A DNA stretch of 64,000 bases, taken from positions 1 to 64,000 of the forward strand of contig JAWVCW010000001.1 in the NCBI GenBank assembly GCA_033857955.1, in the 5' to 3' direction. The notes below the pieces were generated by a model. That model was not told the origin of the DNA. It saw nothing but the letters and a program-made list of their open reading frames with translations, and ran no database searches. The stretch is from Gaiellasilicea sp033857955. GTDB taxonomy: Bacteria > Actinomycetota > Thermoleophilia > Gaiellales > Gaiellaceae. The first letter of the stretch is position 1; each line of letters opens with the position of its first letter. The translations under genes and the position numbers were made by a program. This document shows, piece by piece, positions 32,712 through 41,585 of the stretch.

Positions 32712-34625
32712 CTACAGGGACTGCGGGTCGACGTCGACGACCGCGCTGACGCCCGCTCGTCGCATCGCGGGCGCGGCTGCAGCAAGCAGCTGACCGGCAC
32801 GCGAGGCAAGCGCGCGCGGCTGATCGGTCTTGGCGACGAGCTGGGCCCGGTGGCGGCCGCGGAGTCGGAGCAACGGCGCCGGCCCGAGCAGGTCGGCACC
32901 CGTCAGCTCCTTGTTCAACTCGCGCAGCAGCCGCGCCGGTGCGTCGGAGTCGGAACCGGAGGCGACGATCGAGATCAGATGGCGGAAGGGCGGGTACCCG
33001 AGCTCACGGCGGCGCGAGAGCTCCTCGGCGAGGAAGCCGGCAACGTCGTGGCGGGCCGCGTACCGCAGCGGCGTGGCGTCGGGCTGGAACGTCTGCACGA
33101 TCACCTTCCCGGGCGCATCGCGACCACTGCGGCCGGCGAGCTGGGTAACGAGCTGGAACGTGCGCTCCTCGGCGCGGAAGTCGGGCAGCCCGAGTCCGGT
33201 GTCGGCGTCGACGACAGCGGCGAGCGAGACGCCGGGAAAGTGATGACCCTTCGCGACCATCTGCGTACCGACGAGGACGGCGCGATCGGCGGCGACGAAG
33301 CGGTCCAGCGCCTCGCGCAACGCTCCCGGCTTCGCGGCGGTGTCGGCGTCGAGCCGGATCCGTTCCAGCTCGGGCACGCGCTTCTCCAGCTCGGCTTCGA
33401 GCCGCTGCGTTCCGGCGCCGATGCGCGCCAGCTCCGACGAGCCACAGGCGGGACATGCCTCGGGAACGCCCTCCGAGTATCCACAGTGGTGGCAATGGAG
33501 TCGCTGGTCCCGGTGCAGCGTCAGCGACACGTCGCAGAGTTCGCAGCGACGGGAGATCCCACACGCGCGGCAGTGGATCGCAGGGACGAGCCCGCGCCGG
33601 TTGAGGAGCAGGATCGCCTTGCCCCCGTGCTCCGAGATCCGGCCGAGCTCGGCGAGGAGCGGCGCCGAGAGCGGGTAGCCGGCCTCGCGGCGCAGGTCGA
33701 CGATCTTCACCGACGGCATCGGGGCGCCGAGGCGAGCGCCGAGCTCGAGCCGCTCGAGCCGCTCCCAGCTCTCCGGCCGCGGCGTCGCGCTCCCGTAGAC
33801 CGCGACCGCACCTTCCAGCGCGGCCCGCTTCGCCGCGACCGTGCGCGCGTCGTAGCGCGGGTCGGACTCCTGCTTGTAGGAGGCGTCGTGCTCCTCGTCG
33901 ATGCAGATCAGGCCGAGGCGCAACACCGGCGCGAAGACGGCCGAGCGGGCACCGACGACGACCGACGCCTCTCCCGAGACGATCCGCTCGCGCTCGTCAC
34001 GCCGCTCGGCCTCGGTCAGGCCCGAGTGGAGCACCGCGATCCGGTCGCCGAAGCGAGCCTGGAAGCGCCCCAGGGTCTGCGGCGTGAGCGCGATCTCGGG
34101 GACGAGCACGATCGCTCCCCGCCCGCGCTCGAGCGCCGCCGCGCAGGCCTGGAGATAGACCTCGGTCTTGCCGCTGCCCGTTGCACCGGCAAGGAGAAGG
34201 TGGCCGCCGCCGGCATCGAGGGCCTCGACGATCCGCGCGACCGCGTGCTGCTGAGGGTCCGTCAGCTGCGCCGGCTCCGCCTCGCCTGCGAGGCCGGCGC
34301 CGGTCATGCGCCGCTCGCCGCGGCGGACGCGCAGCTTCGGTGCGACGAGCTCGAGCGCCCGGGCGGGAGTCGAGCCGTAGTAGTCGCCCACCCAGAGCGC
34401 GAGATCGACGAGTGCCGGCGCCAGCTCGTAGAGGACCGACTCGATCGGCGCCGTCTCGATCCCCGGCGGCGCCTCGACTCCGGTCTCGACGACGACGCCG
34501 CGCGCGGCGCCGCGGCCGAAGCGGATGGCAACGACGGCACCTTTCTCGACGCCGGGCGGCACTTCGTACGTGAACGGCCGCGCGACGGCACGGGAGGACA
34601 CGAGCGGATAGACGGACGCCAGCAC
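32712..34625 (-). CDS. priA: Primosomal protein N' (replication restart helicase PriA)
   Basis: Helicase that reloads the replisome at broken forks. 637 residues with ATGSGKTEVYLQAC (Walker A), CIDEEHDASYKQESDPRYDA, and the zinc region CRACGISRRCELCD, HCHHCG, CPACGSSELARIG. The eight zinc cysteines are all present. It begins the priA-def-fmt-rsmB-rpe-rib run. The C-terminal end is normal; some actinobacterial PriA lack helicase activity, but this one keeps the Walker motif. Confidence 0.95.
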   Translation of the reverse strand: MLASVYPLVSSRAVARPFTYEVPPGVEKGAVVAIRFGRGAARGVVVETGVEAPPGIETAPIESVLYELAPALVDLALWVGDYYGSTPARALELVAPKLRVRRGERRMTGAGLAGEAEPAQLTDPQQHAVARIVEALDAGGGHLLLAGATGSGKTEVYLQACAAALERGRGAIVLVPEIALTPQTLGRFQARFGDRIAVLHSGLTEAERRDERERIVSGEASVVVGARSAVFAPVLRLGLICIDEEHDASYKQESDPRYDARTVAAKRAALEGAVAVYGSATPRPESWERLERLELGARLGAPMPSVKIVDLRREAGYPLSAPLLAELGRISEHGGKAILLLNRRGLVPAIHCRACGISRRCELCDVSLTLHRDQRLHCHHCGYSEGVPEACPACGSSELARIGAGTQRLEAELEKRVPELERIRLDADTAAKPGALREALDRFVAADRAVLVGTQMVAKGHHFPGVSLAAVVDADTGLGLPDFRAEERTFQLVTQLAGRSGRDAPGKVIVQTFQPDATPLRYAARHDVAGFLAEELSRRRELGYPPFRHLISIVASGSDSDAPARLLRELNKELTGADLLGPAPLLRLRGRHRAQLVAKTDQPRALASRAGQLLAAAAPAMRRAGVSAVVDVDPQSL

Positions 34626-34667
34626 CGCGGCCAGCGTAGAGGTGCGACACGACGATCAGGCGATATG

Positions 34668-34686
34668 TAAGGTCAGCCTTACATCT
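34668..34686 (+). promoter_or_regulatory. Putative DtxR-family iron box
   Basis: TAAGGTCAGCCTTACATCT aligns with the DtxR/IdeR consensus TWAGGTWAGSCTWACCTWA at about 13-14 of 19 positions. It is centred in an inverted repeat, ATGTAAGG and CCTTACAT with a 4-nt spacer (34665-34684). It stands 38 bp before the first gene of the iron operon whose last gene is a DtxR-family regulator. Autoregulation by iron is therefore likely. Confidence 0.75.
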
Positions 34687-34724
34687 CTTGTCAGCCTGCT
34701 CCGTCTTCACCAGAAAGGTTCGCC

Positions 34725-35135
34725 ATGCTTAGACTGTCTGCCGTGCTTCCCGTGCTCCTTTCCGCCTCCCTGCTCGGCATCGCCGCGGGCTGCGGAGGCT
34801 CCGACGGAGCCGAGGAGGAATCCGCCACACCGACCGAGGCAGTGGCCGAGATCCGCGAGATCAAGACGCTGCTCGAGGCCGCCGTCGACCAGGTGCAGGC
34901 AGGCGACAGGACCACCGCCGAAGAGACCGTCGGCAACGCCTACCTCGAGCACTTCGAGCCGGTGGAGAAACCGCTCGGAGACCGCGACCACGACCTGATG
35001 GAAGAGCTCGAAGAAGCGATCTCGACCGACCTGCGGAACGACATCAAGGGCGGAGAGAGCGCGGCGGAGATCTCAACGAAGGTCGCGGAGATCGAGGCCG
35101 ACCTCGACAGGGCCGTGGAGGTCTTGCAGAGCTGA
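34725..35135 (+). CDS. Iron-operon lipoprotein (YLxHFE domain)
   Basis: A 136-residue lipoprotein: signal peptide with lipobox LGIAAGC, cleaved before the Cys at about 23, then an acidic linker and a helical domain (about 40-135). The domain contains GNAYLEHFEPVEKPLGDRDH and EISTKVAEIEADLDRAVEVL; the same pattern (TAYLDHFELAEVPLRLRDPN) is found in the N-terminal part of the adjacent FTR1 permease. Probably an extracytoplasmic iron-binding or docking partner, EfeO-like in role but not by clear homology. AAAGG precedes the ATG; its stop overlaps the next start (TGATG). Confidence 0.75.
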   Translation: MLRLSAVLPVLLSASLLGIAAGCGGSDGAEEESATPTEAVAEIREIKTLLEAAVDQVQAGDRTTAEETVGNAYLEHFEPVEKPLGDRDHDLMEELEEAISTDLRNDIKGGESAAEISTKVAEIEADLDRAVEVLQS

Positions 35136-36364
35136 TGCGCCGGCTCGCCGTCCTCCTTACGCTGATCGCCGCCGGCGCGTTCGCCGCGCCGGCGTTCGCG
35201 TCCTCGTCGAGCGACCAGTTCGCCGAGGTGCGGGCGCGCGTGGCCGAGGCCGGAGGACTGATCGACGACGCCGTCTCAGCGGCCGAGACGGGCGACCGCG
35301 AGCGCGCCTACGACCTCGCCCGTACCGCGTACCTCGACCACTTCGAGCTCGCGGAGGTGCCGCTCCGGCTGCGCGACCCGAACCTCGTGCTCGATCTCGA
35401 GTTCAGCTTCGCCAAGTTCCGGAACGGGATCCGCGACGGAGCGTCCCTCTCGCAGATCCGGACAAATGCAGCCGACATCCGCTCCGGACTCCTCGACGTC
35501 GACCGCACGCTGGCCGACAAGGGATTCGCGGCGCCGCTGCTCGCCTTTCTCTTCTCCTTCACGATCCTCTTCCGCGAAGGCGTCGAGGTCGTGCTCCTGC
35601 TGGCGATCCTGCTCGGGGCGCTGAGCGCCGGCCGTGCGAGCGGCTACCGAAAGCCGCTCGCGGGCGGGGTCATCGCAGCGCTGGCGGCGACCGCGGTCAC
35701 GTGGGTGCTCGCGACCGTGGTGCTGGAGATCGCGCCGGTGCAGCGCGAGCTGCTCGAAGGCGTGACCGCCATCGCTGCCGTCCTCGTGCTCTTCACGGTC
35801 AGCTTCTGGCTCGTCTCGCGGCTCGATCACAAGCACTGGCTCGAGTTCATGCGCGCCCGCGTCGCCTCGGCCGTCTCGGCCGGGAGCGCGGTCGCCTTCG
35901 CCGGGCTCGGCTTCACCGCCGTCTATCGCGAGGGCTTCGAGACGGTGCTCTTCTACCAGGCGCTCTCGATCTTCGCGAAGGGCCTCGGGATCTACGTGGC
36001 GCTTGGATTCGCCGCGGCCGTCGTCGCGCTCGCCGGAGTCGCCTACGCCGTGCTCAAGCTCGGGAGGCGGCTCCCGGTGAAGCCGCTGCTGACGACCGGG
36101 GCGTCGATTCTGCTGCTCCTCTCGGCCACCTTTGCCGGCAACGCCGTACGGTCGCTGCAGGGCGCCGACTGGATCTCGGTCACGCCCGTAGACGGCGACT
36201 GGGCGCGGCTGCCCGTCTTCGTCGCCGAGCTGACCGGCATCCACCCCACCCGCGAGGGTCTCACGGTCCAGGCGGCACTCCTCGTCGTCTACGTCCTCGG
36301 CGCCACCTGGGTCTTCGGAGTCCGGCCATGGCGCCGTCGGGCCGCCGAGGCGGTCGGGGCATGA
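35135..36364 (+). CDS. FTR1-family iron permease with N-terminal extracytoplasmic domain
   Basis: High-affinity iron permease of the FTR1/EfeU/FetM type, 409 residues. After a signal segment (1-22) comes an outside helical domain (about 25-130) like the preceding lipoprotein, then about seven membrane helices. Two iron-binding REXXE motifs are seen: R147-EGV-E151 in FREGVEVVLLLAILLGAL and R265-EGF-E269 in YREGFETVLFYQALSIF. No EfeB peroxidase gene is nearby, so a different oxidation route must be assumed if the substrate is ferrous iron. Second gene of the iron operon. Confidence 0.92.
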   Translation: MRRLAVLLTLIAAGAFAAPAFASSSSDQFAEVRARVAEAGGLIDDAVSAAETGDRERAYDLARTAYLDHFELAEVPLRLRDPNLVLDLEFSFAKFRNGIRDGASLSQIRTNAADIRSGLLDVDRTLADKGFAAPLLAFLFSFTILFREGVEVVLLLAILLGALSAGRASGYRKPLAGGVIAALAATAVTWVLATVVLEIAPVQRELLEGVTAIAAVLVLFTVSFWLVSRLDHKHWLEFMRARVASAVSAGSAVAFAGLGFTAVYREGFETVLFYQALSIFAKGLGIYVALGFAAAVVALAGVAYAVLKLGRRLPVKPLLTTGASILLLLSATFAGNAVRSLQGADWISVTPVDGDWARLPVFVAELTGIHPTREGLTVQAALLVVYVLGATWVFGVRPWRRRAAEAVGA

Positions 36365-38451
36365 GCGGCGCGATCCGGATCGGCGTCGACGTCGGCGGCA
36401 CCTTCACGAAGGCCGTTGCGGTCGAGACAGCCCCGCTCCGGCTCCTGGCCCATGCCGTGGTGCCGACCTCGCACGAAGCGGCAGGTGTCGCGGACGGGGT
36501 CGTCGACGCACTGCGCAACCTGCTCCACGAGCTCGGCGAGGATCGGCGGCGCGTCGCACTCGTCGCGTTCTCCACCACGCAAGCCATGAACGCCCTGCTC
36601 GAAGGCGACGTCGGCCGGGTGGGGGTGCTCGGGATCGGGTCGCAGCCGGATCTGAACGCCGCGCGCAAGCGAACGCGCGTCGGCTCGCTCGCGCTCGCGC
36701 CCGGACACTCGCTCGAGACGGAGCACGCCTTCGTCGACGCGACGCACGGCCTCGACCGGCAACACCTCGACACCGCGCTCGAGGCGCTTGCCGCCGCCGG
36801 CTGTGCCTCCATCGCGGTCAGCGGCGCCCTCGCGGTCGACGAGCCGGCCCATGAGCTCCTCGTCGCGCAATGCGCTCAGGCGCGCGGGCTTCCGGCCTGC
36901 GTCGGCCACGATCTGACCGGGGCCTATGGCCTCGAGATGCGCACGGTCAGCGCCGCCGTCAACGCGAGCATTCTTCCGGTCGTGCAGCAGACCGCATCCC
37001 TCGTGGAGCAGGCGCTCGCGGACGCGGGGCTCGACGTCCCGCTGCTCGTCCTGCGCGGCGACGGCGGCGCGATGAGCGTCGATGCCTTCCGCCGCCGGCC
37101 CTGCTTCACGATCGGCTCCGGGCCGGCAGCGGGCGTCGCGGCCGCGTTGCACCAGCTCAAGCTCACGGACGCGATCGTCGTCGAGTGCGGCGGCACGAGC
37201 TCGAACGTGTCGGTCGTCAAGCGTGGCAGGCCCGTCGTCCGCTCGCTCCGTGTCATGGGTCGGCCCACGTGCGTCCGCGCGGTGGACAGCTGGGTCGTCG
37301 GGGCAGCCGGAGGCAGCATGGCGCTGCTCAAGCGCCGCTCGATCGCCCAGACGGGGCCGCGGAGCGCCCACGTTGCCGGGTTGCCCTACGCGTGCTTCGC
37401 CGATCCGTCGGAGCTCGCCGGGGCGCAACTCGAGCTCGTCGCGCCGCGCGAGGGCGATCCCGAGGCCTATGCCTGCATCCGGGCCGGCGGCAAGCTCTAC
37501 GCGCTGACGGCAACCTGCGCCGCCAACGCGCTCGGGCTCGTCGCCCGAGATGCGTACGCGTTTGCGGGCCCGGAGGCGGCGCTGGCGGCCTTCGCTCCAC
37601 TTGCGGAGCGGCTGAAGACGACCCCGGAAGGCGCCGCTCGGCGTCTGCTCGACGGAGCCGTCGAGAAGATCGTCAAGGCGGTCGCGGCTGCGGCGCGTCA
37701 GCACAACCTCGGTCGGGACGTGCCGCTCGTCGCGCTCGGCGGCGCGGGCGAGGCGCTCGTCCCGCTCGTGGCGGAGCAGCTGAAGCGCCCGCTGATCCGG
37801 CCCGAGCACCCCGAGGTGCTCTCCTCGATCGGCGCGGCGGTGTCGCTCGTCCGGGCCGAGGTGACGCGCAACGGGACGAGTAACGGCGCCGCCGTCGAGC
37901 TCGCCCGCGAGGCCGAGCTAGCGTGCGTGGCGTCCGGCGCGGCTCCGGCGACCGTGACCGTCGAGACGGCTTTCGACGCACGCGAGGGAGTGTTGAGAGC
38001 CGTCGCCACCGGCGCCGTCGCGTTGGAGGCCGGTGCGGCCGATCGCGAGCCCGCCGGAGACGAGGCTCGTCTCCAGGCGGCGGCTCAGGCGCTCGGACTC
38101 GAGCCTCAAGCCCTGCATCTCGTCGCAGAGACCGGCTTCTACCGCGTCTACTCCGAGAACGGCTCGGGCCGCGTGGCCGCGGTCGACGGCCTCGGCGCCG
38201 TCGCGCTCGCCGAGGATGCGCGGCGCGTCGTGGCGGCCAGCGGGGACGAGCTCGTCAGGGAGCTCCGCCGGGAGGTCGAAGCCGCCGCACGGAATCTCGG
38301 CGTCGCCACCCTCCTGCCGCGAGTCTCGCTCGTCTGCGGCTCGCAGATCCTGGATCTCTCCGACGCGCGTCACCCCGAGGACGTCGCGCTCGCAGCCGCA
38401 CGGACGCTCGAGGGTCACACCGGCACCGCCGTCGCCGTCGTCGCGCGCTAG
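36361..38451 (+). CDS. Hydantoinase/oxoprolinase-family ASKHA ATPase
   Basis: A 696-residue protein of the hydantoinase A / oxoprolinase family. The ATP-binding layout is typical: IGVDVGGTFTKAVAVE, SGALAVDEPAHELLVAQ, LRGDGGAMSVDAFRRRP, GSGPAAGVAAALHQL and ECGGTSSNVSVVKRGRP. The C-terminal 150 residues are less familiar. The start ATG overlaps the FTR1 stop as ATGA, so it belongs to the iron operon. Family members hydrolyse cyclic amides or activate ketones using ATP; none is known to me with an iron-uptake role, so its task here is open. No hydantoinase B partner gene is visible. Confidence 0.82.
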   Translation: MSGAIRIGVDVGGTFTKAVAVETAPLRLLAHAVVPTSHEAAGVADGVVDALRNLLHELGEDRRRVALVAFSTTQAMNALLEGDVGRVGVLGIGSQPDLNAARKRTRVGSLALAPGHSLETEHAFVDATHGLDRQHLDTALEALAAAGCASIAVSGALAVDEPAHELLVAQCAQARGLPACVGHDLTGAYGLEMRTVSAAVNASILPVVQQTASLVEQALADAGLDVPLLVLRGDGGAMSVDAFRRRPCFTIGSGPAAGVAAALHQLKLTDAIVVECGGTSSNVSVVKRGRPVVRSLRVMGRPTCVRAVDSWVVGAAGGSMALLKRRSIAQTGPRSAHVAGLPYACFADPSELAGAQLELVAPREGDPEAYACIRAGGKLYALTATCAANALGLVARDAYAFAGPEAALAAFAPLAERLKTTPEGAARRLLDGAVEKIVKAVAAAARQHNLGRDVPLVALGGAGEALVPLVAEQLKRPLIRPEHPEVLSSIGAAVSLVRAEVTRNGTSNGAAVELAREAELACVASGAAPATVTVETAFDAREGVLRAVATGAVALEAGAADREPAGDEARLQAAAQALGLEPQALHLVAETGFYRVYSENGSGRVAAVDGLGAVALAEDARRVVAASGDELVRELRREVEAAARNLGVATLLPRVSLVCGSQILDLSDARHPEDVALAAARTLEGHTGTAVAVVAR

Positions 38452-38460
38452 AGCTATTCA

Positions 38461-38895
38461 ATGTCGCTGTACAGGGAAGCGCGGTCGGGTCGCCGGCTCT
38501 GGATCGCTGCGGCCGTTGCCGTGGTCGCGATCGCCGCCGTCGTCGCTGTCGTCCTGGCGACGACGGGCGGCTCGCCGTCGCAGGCGGAGAAGCTCGAGTC
38601 GCTCCAGCAGGACGTTCAGCCCGCGCTGGCGGCGCTCGAGTTGATCCCGATCCACTACGAGTCGCCGAACCCGACGACCCACGCCGCGGCAGCCGACCAG
38701 CTTGACGTCGCGCGCGAGACGATTTCCTCGGTCGAGGACGAGCTCAGAAAGCTCGACCCGGCCGGGACGAACCGCGTGCTCTCCGATCTCGCCGACCTCG
38801 AGCTCCTCGTGCGGACGACGAAGCAGACCGGCCTCGTCGAGCACGTGGCGAGCGAGACCGCGACCAATCTGCGGGCACTCGTGCGGCTAGACTAA
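38461..38895 (+). CDS. Small membrane-anchored protein of the iron operon
   Basis: A 144-residue protein: short basic N-terminus, one membrane segment (about 14-34, LWIAAAVAVVAIAAVVAVVL) and an extracytoplasmic helical domain of about 105 residues rich in Glu, Asp and Leu. I do not recognise a family. It is 9 bases after the hydantoinase-like gene and 4 before the DtxR gene, so it is in the operon. Helical, acidic character would suit a metal-binding or adaptor role, which is guesswork. Confidence 0.7.
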   Translation: MSLYREARSGRRLWIAAAVAVVAIAAVVAVVLATTGGSPSQAEKLESLQQDVQPALAALELIPIHYESPNPTTHAAAADQLDVARETISSVEDELRKLDPAGTNRVLSDLADLELLVRTTKQTGLVEHVASETATNLRALVRLD

Positions 38896-38899
38896 CCGC

Positions 38900-39601
38900 G
38901 TGGCGCAGGGTCAGGGACATTCGGTCGACGAGTACCTCGAGACGATCTACTTTCTCGCGTTCCCGATCGGCGAATACCGCCCCGATCCGGACAGCACGTC
39001 GGCGATAGCGTCTCGCGTGGCCGAGATGCTCGGCGTGTCGCGCGCTTCGGCCGGCGAGATGCTGAAACGGCTCGAGGCGGACGGGCTCGTCGAACGCGGC
39101 GAGCACAAGGAGGCGCTCCTGACCGACACAGGCATCGTGCGCGCCGAGCGCGTCGTCCGGAAGCATCGCATCATCGAGCGCCTCCTCACCGACTTCATGG
39201 GCTACACGGCCGCCGAGGCGCACGTGCACGCCGACGAGCTCGGCGACACGTTCTCCGAGGACATGGTCGAGCGGATCGAGGAGCGACTCGGCAATCCCGA
39301 GCGCTGCCCGCACGGCTGGCCCGTCGACCCCGCCTTCGAGCAGGCCGAGAACAAGGAGCTTTCCCCGCTCACCGACCTGAAAGTGGGCCAACAGGCGGAG
39401 ATCGTCCGCCTCGCCGAGCACGACGGCGAGCTCCTGCACTGGTTCTACGACGAAGGCTTCACACCGGGGACGCAGGTCGTGATCCGCGAGGCCCAACCCG
39501 CCGCAGCCCAGTTCAAGGTGCTGCTCGGCGGCAAGGACGAGCGGGCGATCGGCGAGAAGGCTGCGGGCGGGCTGTACGTGCGCCCCGCGGCGCCCGTTTA
39601 G
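38900..39601 (+). CDS. DtxR-family iron-dependent repressor
   Basis: Metal-dependent regulator of 233 residues. It has the DtxR HTH (SAIASRVAEMLGVSRASAGE, MLKRLEADGLVERGEHKEAL), the dimerisation/metal domain (RKHRIIERLLTDFMGY, AHVHADELGDTFSEDMVERI, GNPERCPHGWPVDPAF with the Cys and His metal ligands), and a C-terminal FeoA/SH3-like domain (about 155-230). This is the IdeR/DtxR three-domain layout. Last gene of the operon that begins with a matching box at 34668. Confidence 0.93.
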   Translation: MAQGQGHSVDEYLETIYFLAFPIGEYRPDPDSTSAIASRVAEMLGVSRASAGEMLKRLEADGLVERGEHKEALLTDTGIVRAERVVRKHRIIERLLTDFMGYTAAEAHVHADELGDTFSEDMVERIEERLGNPERCPHGWPVDPAFEQAENKELSPLTDLKVGQQAEIVRLAEHDGELLHWFYDEGFTPGTQVVIREAQPAAAQFKVLLGGKDERAIGEKAAGGLYVRPAAPV

Positions 39602-39608
39602 ACCTGCT

Positions 39609-40317
39609 CTAGACCTCGCCGAAGCGGACGTCCACGCGGGTGAAGCGGAGCGTGCGGAGCAAACCTTCGAACATCAGCCGGGGTGTTTCGCTCGGCACGC
39701 GCGACCAGGCCGGATCCGTCGCGCGCCGCGGCGACGAGCTTCTCCTGCGCGAGCGGGTACATATCCTGCTCGACACCGGGATCGTCGCCGAAGGGCGACT
39801 GGAGCCGGTCGATCGCGCCGCGGTCGCAGACGTAGCTGTGCTCGAGGTCGAGCTCGGGCTCCCTGAGGGTTGCGGGCGGCAGCTCGAGGGAGACGCTGCG
39901 CCGGTCTGCGGAAACGTCGACGGCGCCTTTGTCCAGGCCGGAGAGGTCGACACCTGCGTCGACCGAGCCGATCGCGACGACGAGGACGCGCCGGGCCTTG
40001 AGCGAGGCGGGGATGAAGCGCGCGTCCTTCTCGACGTCGACGATCACCTCGAAGTGCCCGCTCGCATCGCGAAAGTCGTGGAGGTTCTGGATCGACCTGA
40101 GCACCGCAGGCCCGCTCCGGTCGACGGTCTCGGTTTGGAACAGGCCGCCCCAGTTGGGAATCAGTCGCGCAGCCAGCCGACGAACAGGAGGCCGCCCAGA
40201 AGCGCGAGCGCCAGCACGACCAGGCCGGCCGGAAAGCGCCGCGGCGTCGGCTGTGGTGCGGCGGCGGCGCGACGGAAGGATCCGGCGACACCGCACCCAT
40301 GGGGTTCGAACGGAGGC
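39609..40317 (-). pseudogene. DUF4230-like gene with at least two frameshifts
   Basis: A gene whose parts lie in different frames. A membrane segment (RRFPAGLVVLALALLGGLLF) ends in a stop after GWLRD, because a base is missing near 40,166-40,170; adding one C would read WLRD-LIPNWGGLFQTETVD. The main DUF4230-like domain (VLRSIQNLHDFRDASGHFEV; DLEHSYVCDRGAIDRLQ) then runs to AERNT. A G-run at 39680-39683 holds one base too many; removing it restores NTRLMFEGLLRTLRFTRVDV and a stop at 39609. No good start codon lies in the first frame. It follows metK by 5 bases. Confidence 0.7.
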
Positions 40318-40322
40318 GGACG

Positions 40323-41570
40323 CTACACGGTTGCCGCGGAAGCGAACCCGGCGGCCTGGCGCAGCGCGTCGGCCTTGTCCGTCCGCTCCCACGTGAAGTC
40401 CCGGTCGTCGCGGCCGAAATGGCCGTACGCAGCCGTCTTCTCGTAGATCGGCCGGCGCAGGTCGAGGTCGCGCAGGATCGCGGCCGGGCGCAGGTCGAAG
40501 TGCTCGCGGACGAGCTCCTCGATCCGGTCTTGCGTCATCCCCTCCGCCTCGGTCCCGAACGTGTCGACCAGCACCGACAGCGGGTGCGCGACGCCGATCG
40601 CATATGCCACCTGGATCTGGCAGCGGTCGGCGATGCCCGACGCGACGATGTTCTTCGCCACGTAGCGCGCCGCATACGCCGCCGAGCGGTCGACCTTCGT
40701 CGGGTCCTTGCCGGAGAACGCGCCGCCGCCGTGCGGAGCCGCGCCGCCGTAGGTGTCCACGATGATCTTGCGCCCCGTCAGGCCGGTGTCGCCCATCGGG
40801 CCGCCGATCACGAACTTCCCGGTCGGGTTGACGAAGACGAAGTCCTTCTCCTCGAGCCGCGTCTCGTCGTAGAGCGAGTGCGGCAGGATCGGATGGAGGA
40901 CGTGCTCGATCAGGTCGGGCTTGATCAGCGTCTCCGAGTCGAGCCCGTCGCGGTGCTGGGTCGAGACGAGGATGCGCTCGATCTCCACCGGCCGCTGGCG
41001 CCCCTGCTCGTCGACCTCGTAGCGGACCGTGACCTGAGCCTTGCCGTCCGGCCGGAGATATGGCAGCACGTCGGCCTTGCGCACCTCCGAGAGCCGCTTG
41101 CAGATCTTGTGTGCGAGCTGGATCGGCAGCGGCATCAGCTCGTCGGTCTCGCGCGATGCGTAGCCGAACATCATTCCCTGGTCGCCGGCGCCGACGCGGT
41201 CGAGCGGGTCGTCGTCGCCACGCTGGGCTTCGAAGGAGTCGTCGACACCCTGCGCGATGTCCGAGGACTGCTCGTCGATCGCGACGATCACACCGCACGT
41301 CTCGGCGTCGAAGCCGTACTTCGCGCGGGTGTAGCCGATCTCGGCGATCGTCTTGCGGACGAGGCGCGGAATATCCACGTAGGTGTTGGTCGTGATCTCG
41401 CCGGCAACGACGACGAGCCCGGTCGTGATCAGCGTCTCGCAGGCCACACGGCCTGTCGGATCGTCCTTGAGGACAGCGTCGAGGACCGCGTCCGAGACCT
41501 GGTCGGCGATCTTGTCCGGGTGGCCTTCGGTGACCGATTCGGAGGTGAAAGAGAACGAGCGGGCTGCCAT
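40323..41570 (-). CDS. metK: S-adenosylmethionine synthetase
   Basis: Makes SAM from methionine and ATP, 415 residues. Motifs: FTSESVTEGHPDKIADQVSD, GAGDQGMMFGYASRETDELM, GGAFSGKDPTKVDRSAAYAA, and GHFGRDDRDFTWER near the end. It is 15 bases downstream of gpsA. I looked for a SAM riboswitch upstream; there is no room for one. Confidence 0.98.
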   Translation of the reverse strand: MAARSFSFTSESVTEGHPDKIADQVSDAVLDAVLKDDPTGRVACETLITTGLVVVAGEITTNTYVDIPRLVRKTIAEIGYTRAKYGFDAETCGVIVAIDEQSSDIAQGVDDSFEAQRGDDDPLDRVGAGDQGMMFGYASRETDELMPLPIQLAHKICKRLSEVRKADVLPYLRPDGKAQVTVRYEVDEQGRQRPVEIERILVSTQHRDGLDSETLIKPDLIEHVLHPILPHSLYDETRLEEKDFVFVNPTGKFVIGGPMGDTGLTGRKIIVDTYGGAAPHGGGAFSGKDPTKVDRSAAYAARYVAKNIVASGIADRCQIQVAYAIGVAHPLSVLVDTFGTEAEGMTQDRIEELVREHFDLRPAAILRDLDLRRPIYEKTAAYGHFGRDDRDFTWERTDKADALRQAAGFASAATV

Positions 41571-41585
41571 CGGCGGAAAGAGTAC

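Noticed and set aside
25900..34650. FMN riboswitch for the riboflavin genes
   Set aside because: The rib genes sit in the middle of a long operon with gaps under 70 bases, too short for an FMN aptamer, and none of its conserved segments is seen upstream of rpe, ribD or priA.
41571..41585. SAM riboswitch for metK
   Set aside because: Only 15 bases separate gpsA from metK, and no riboswitch-like structure is possible there.
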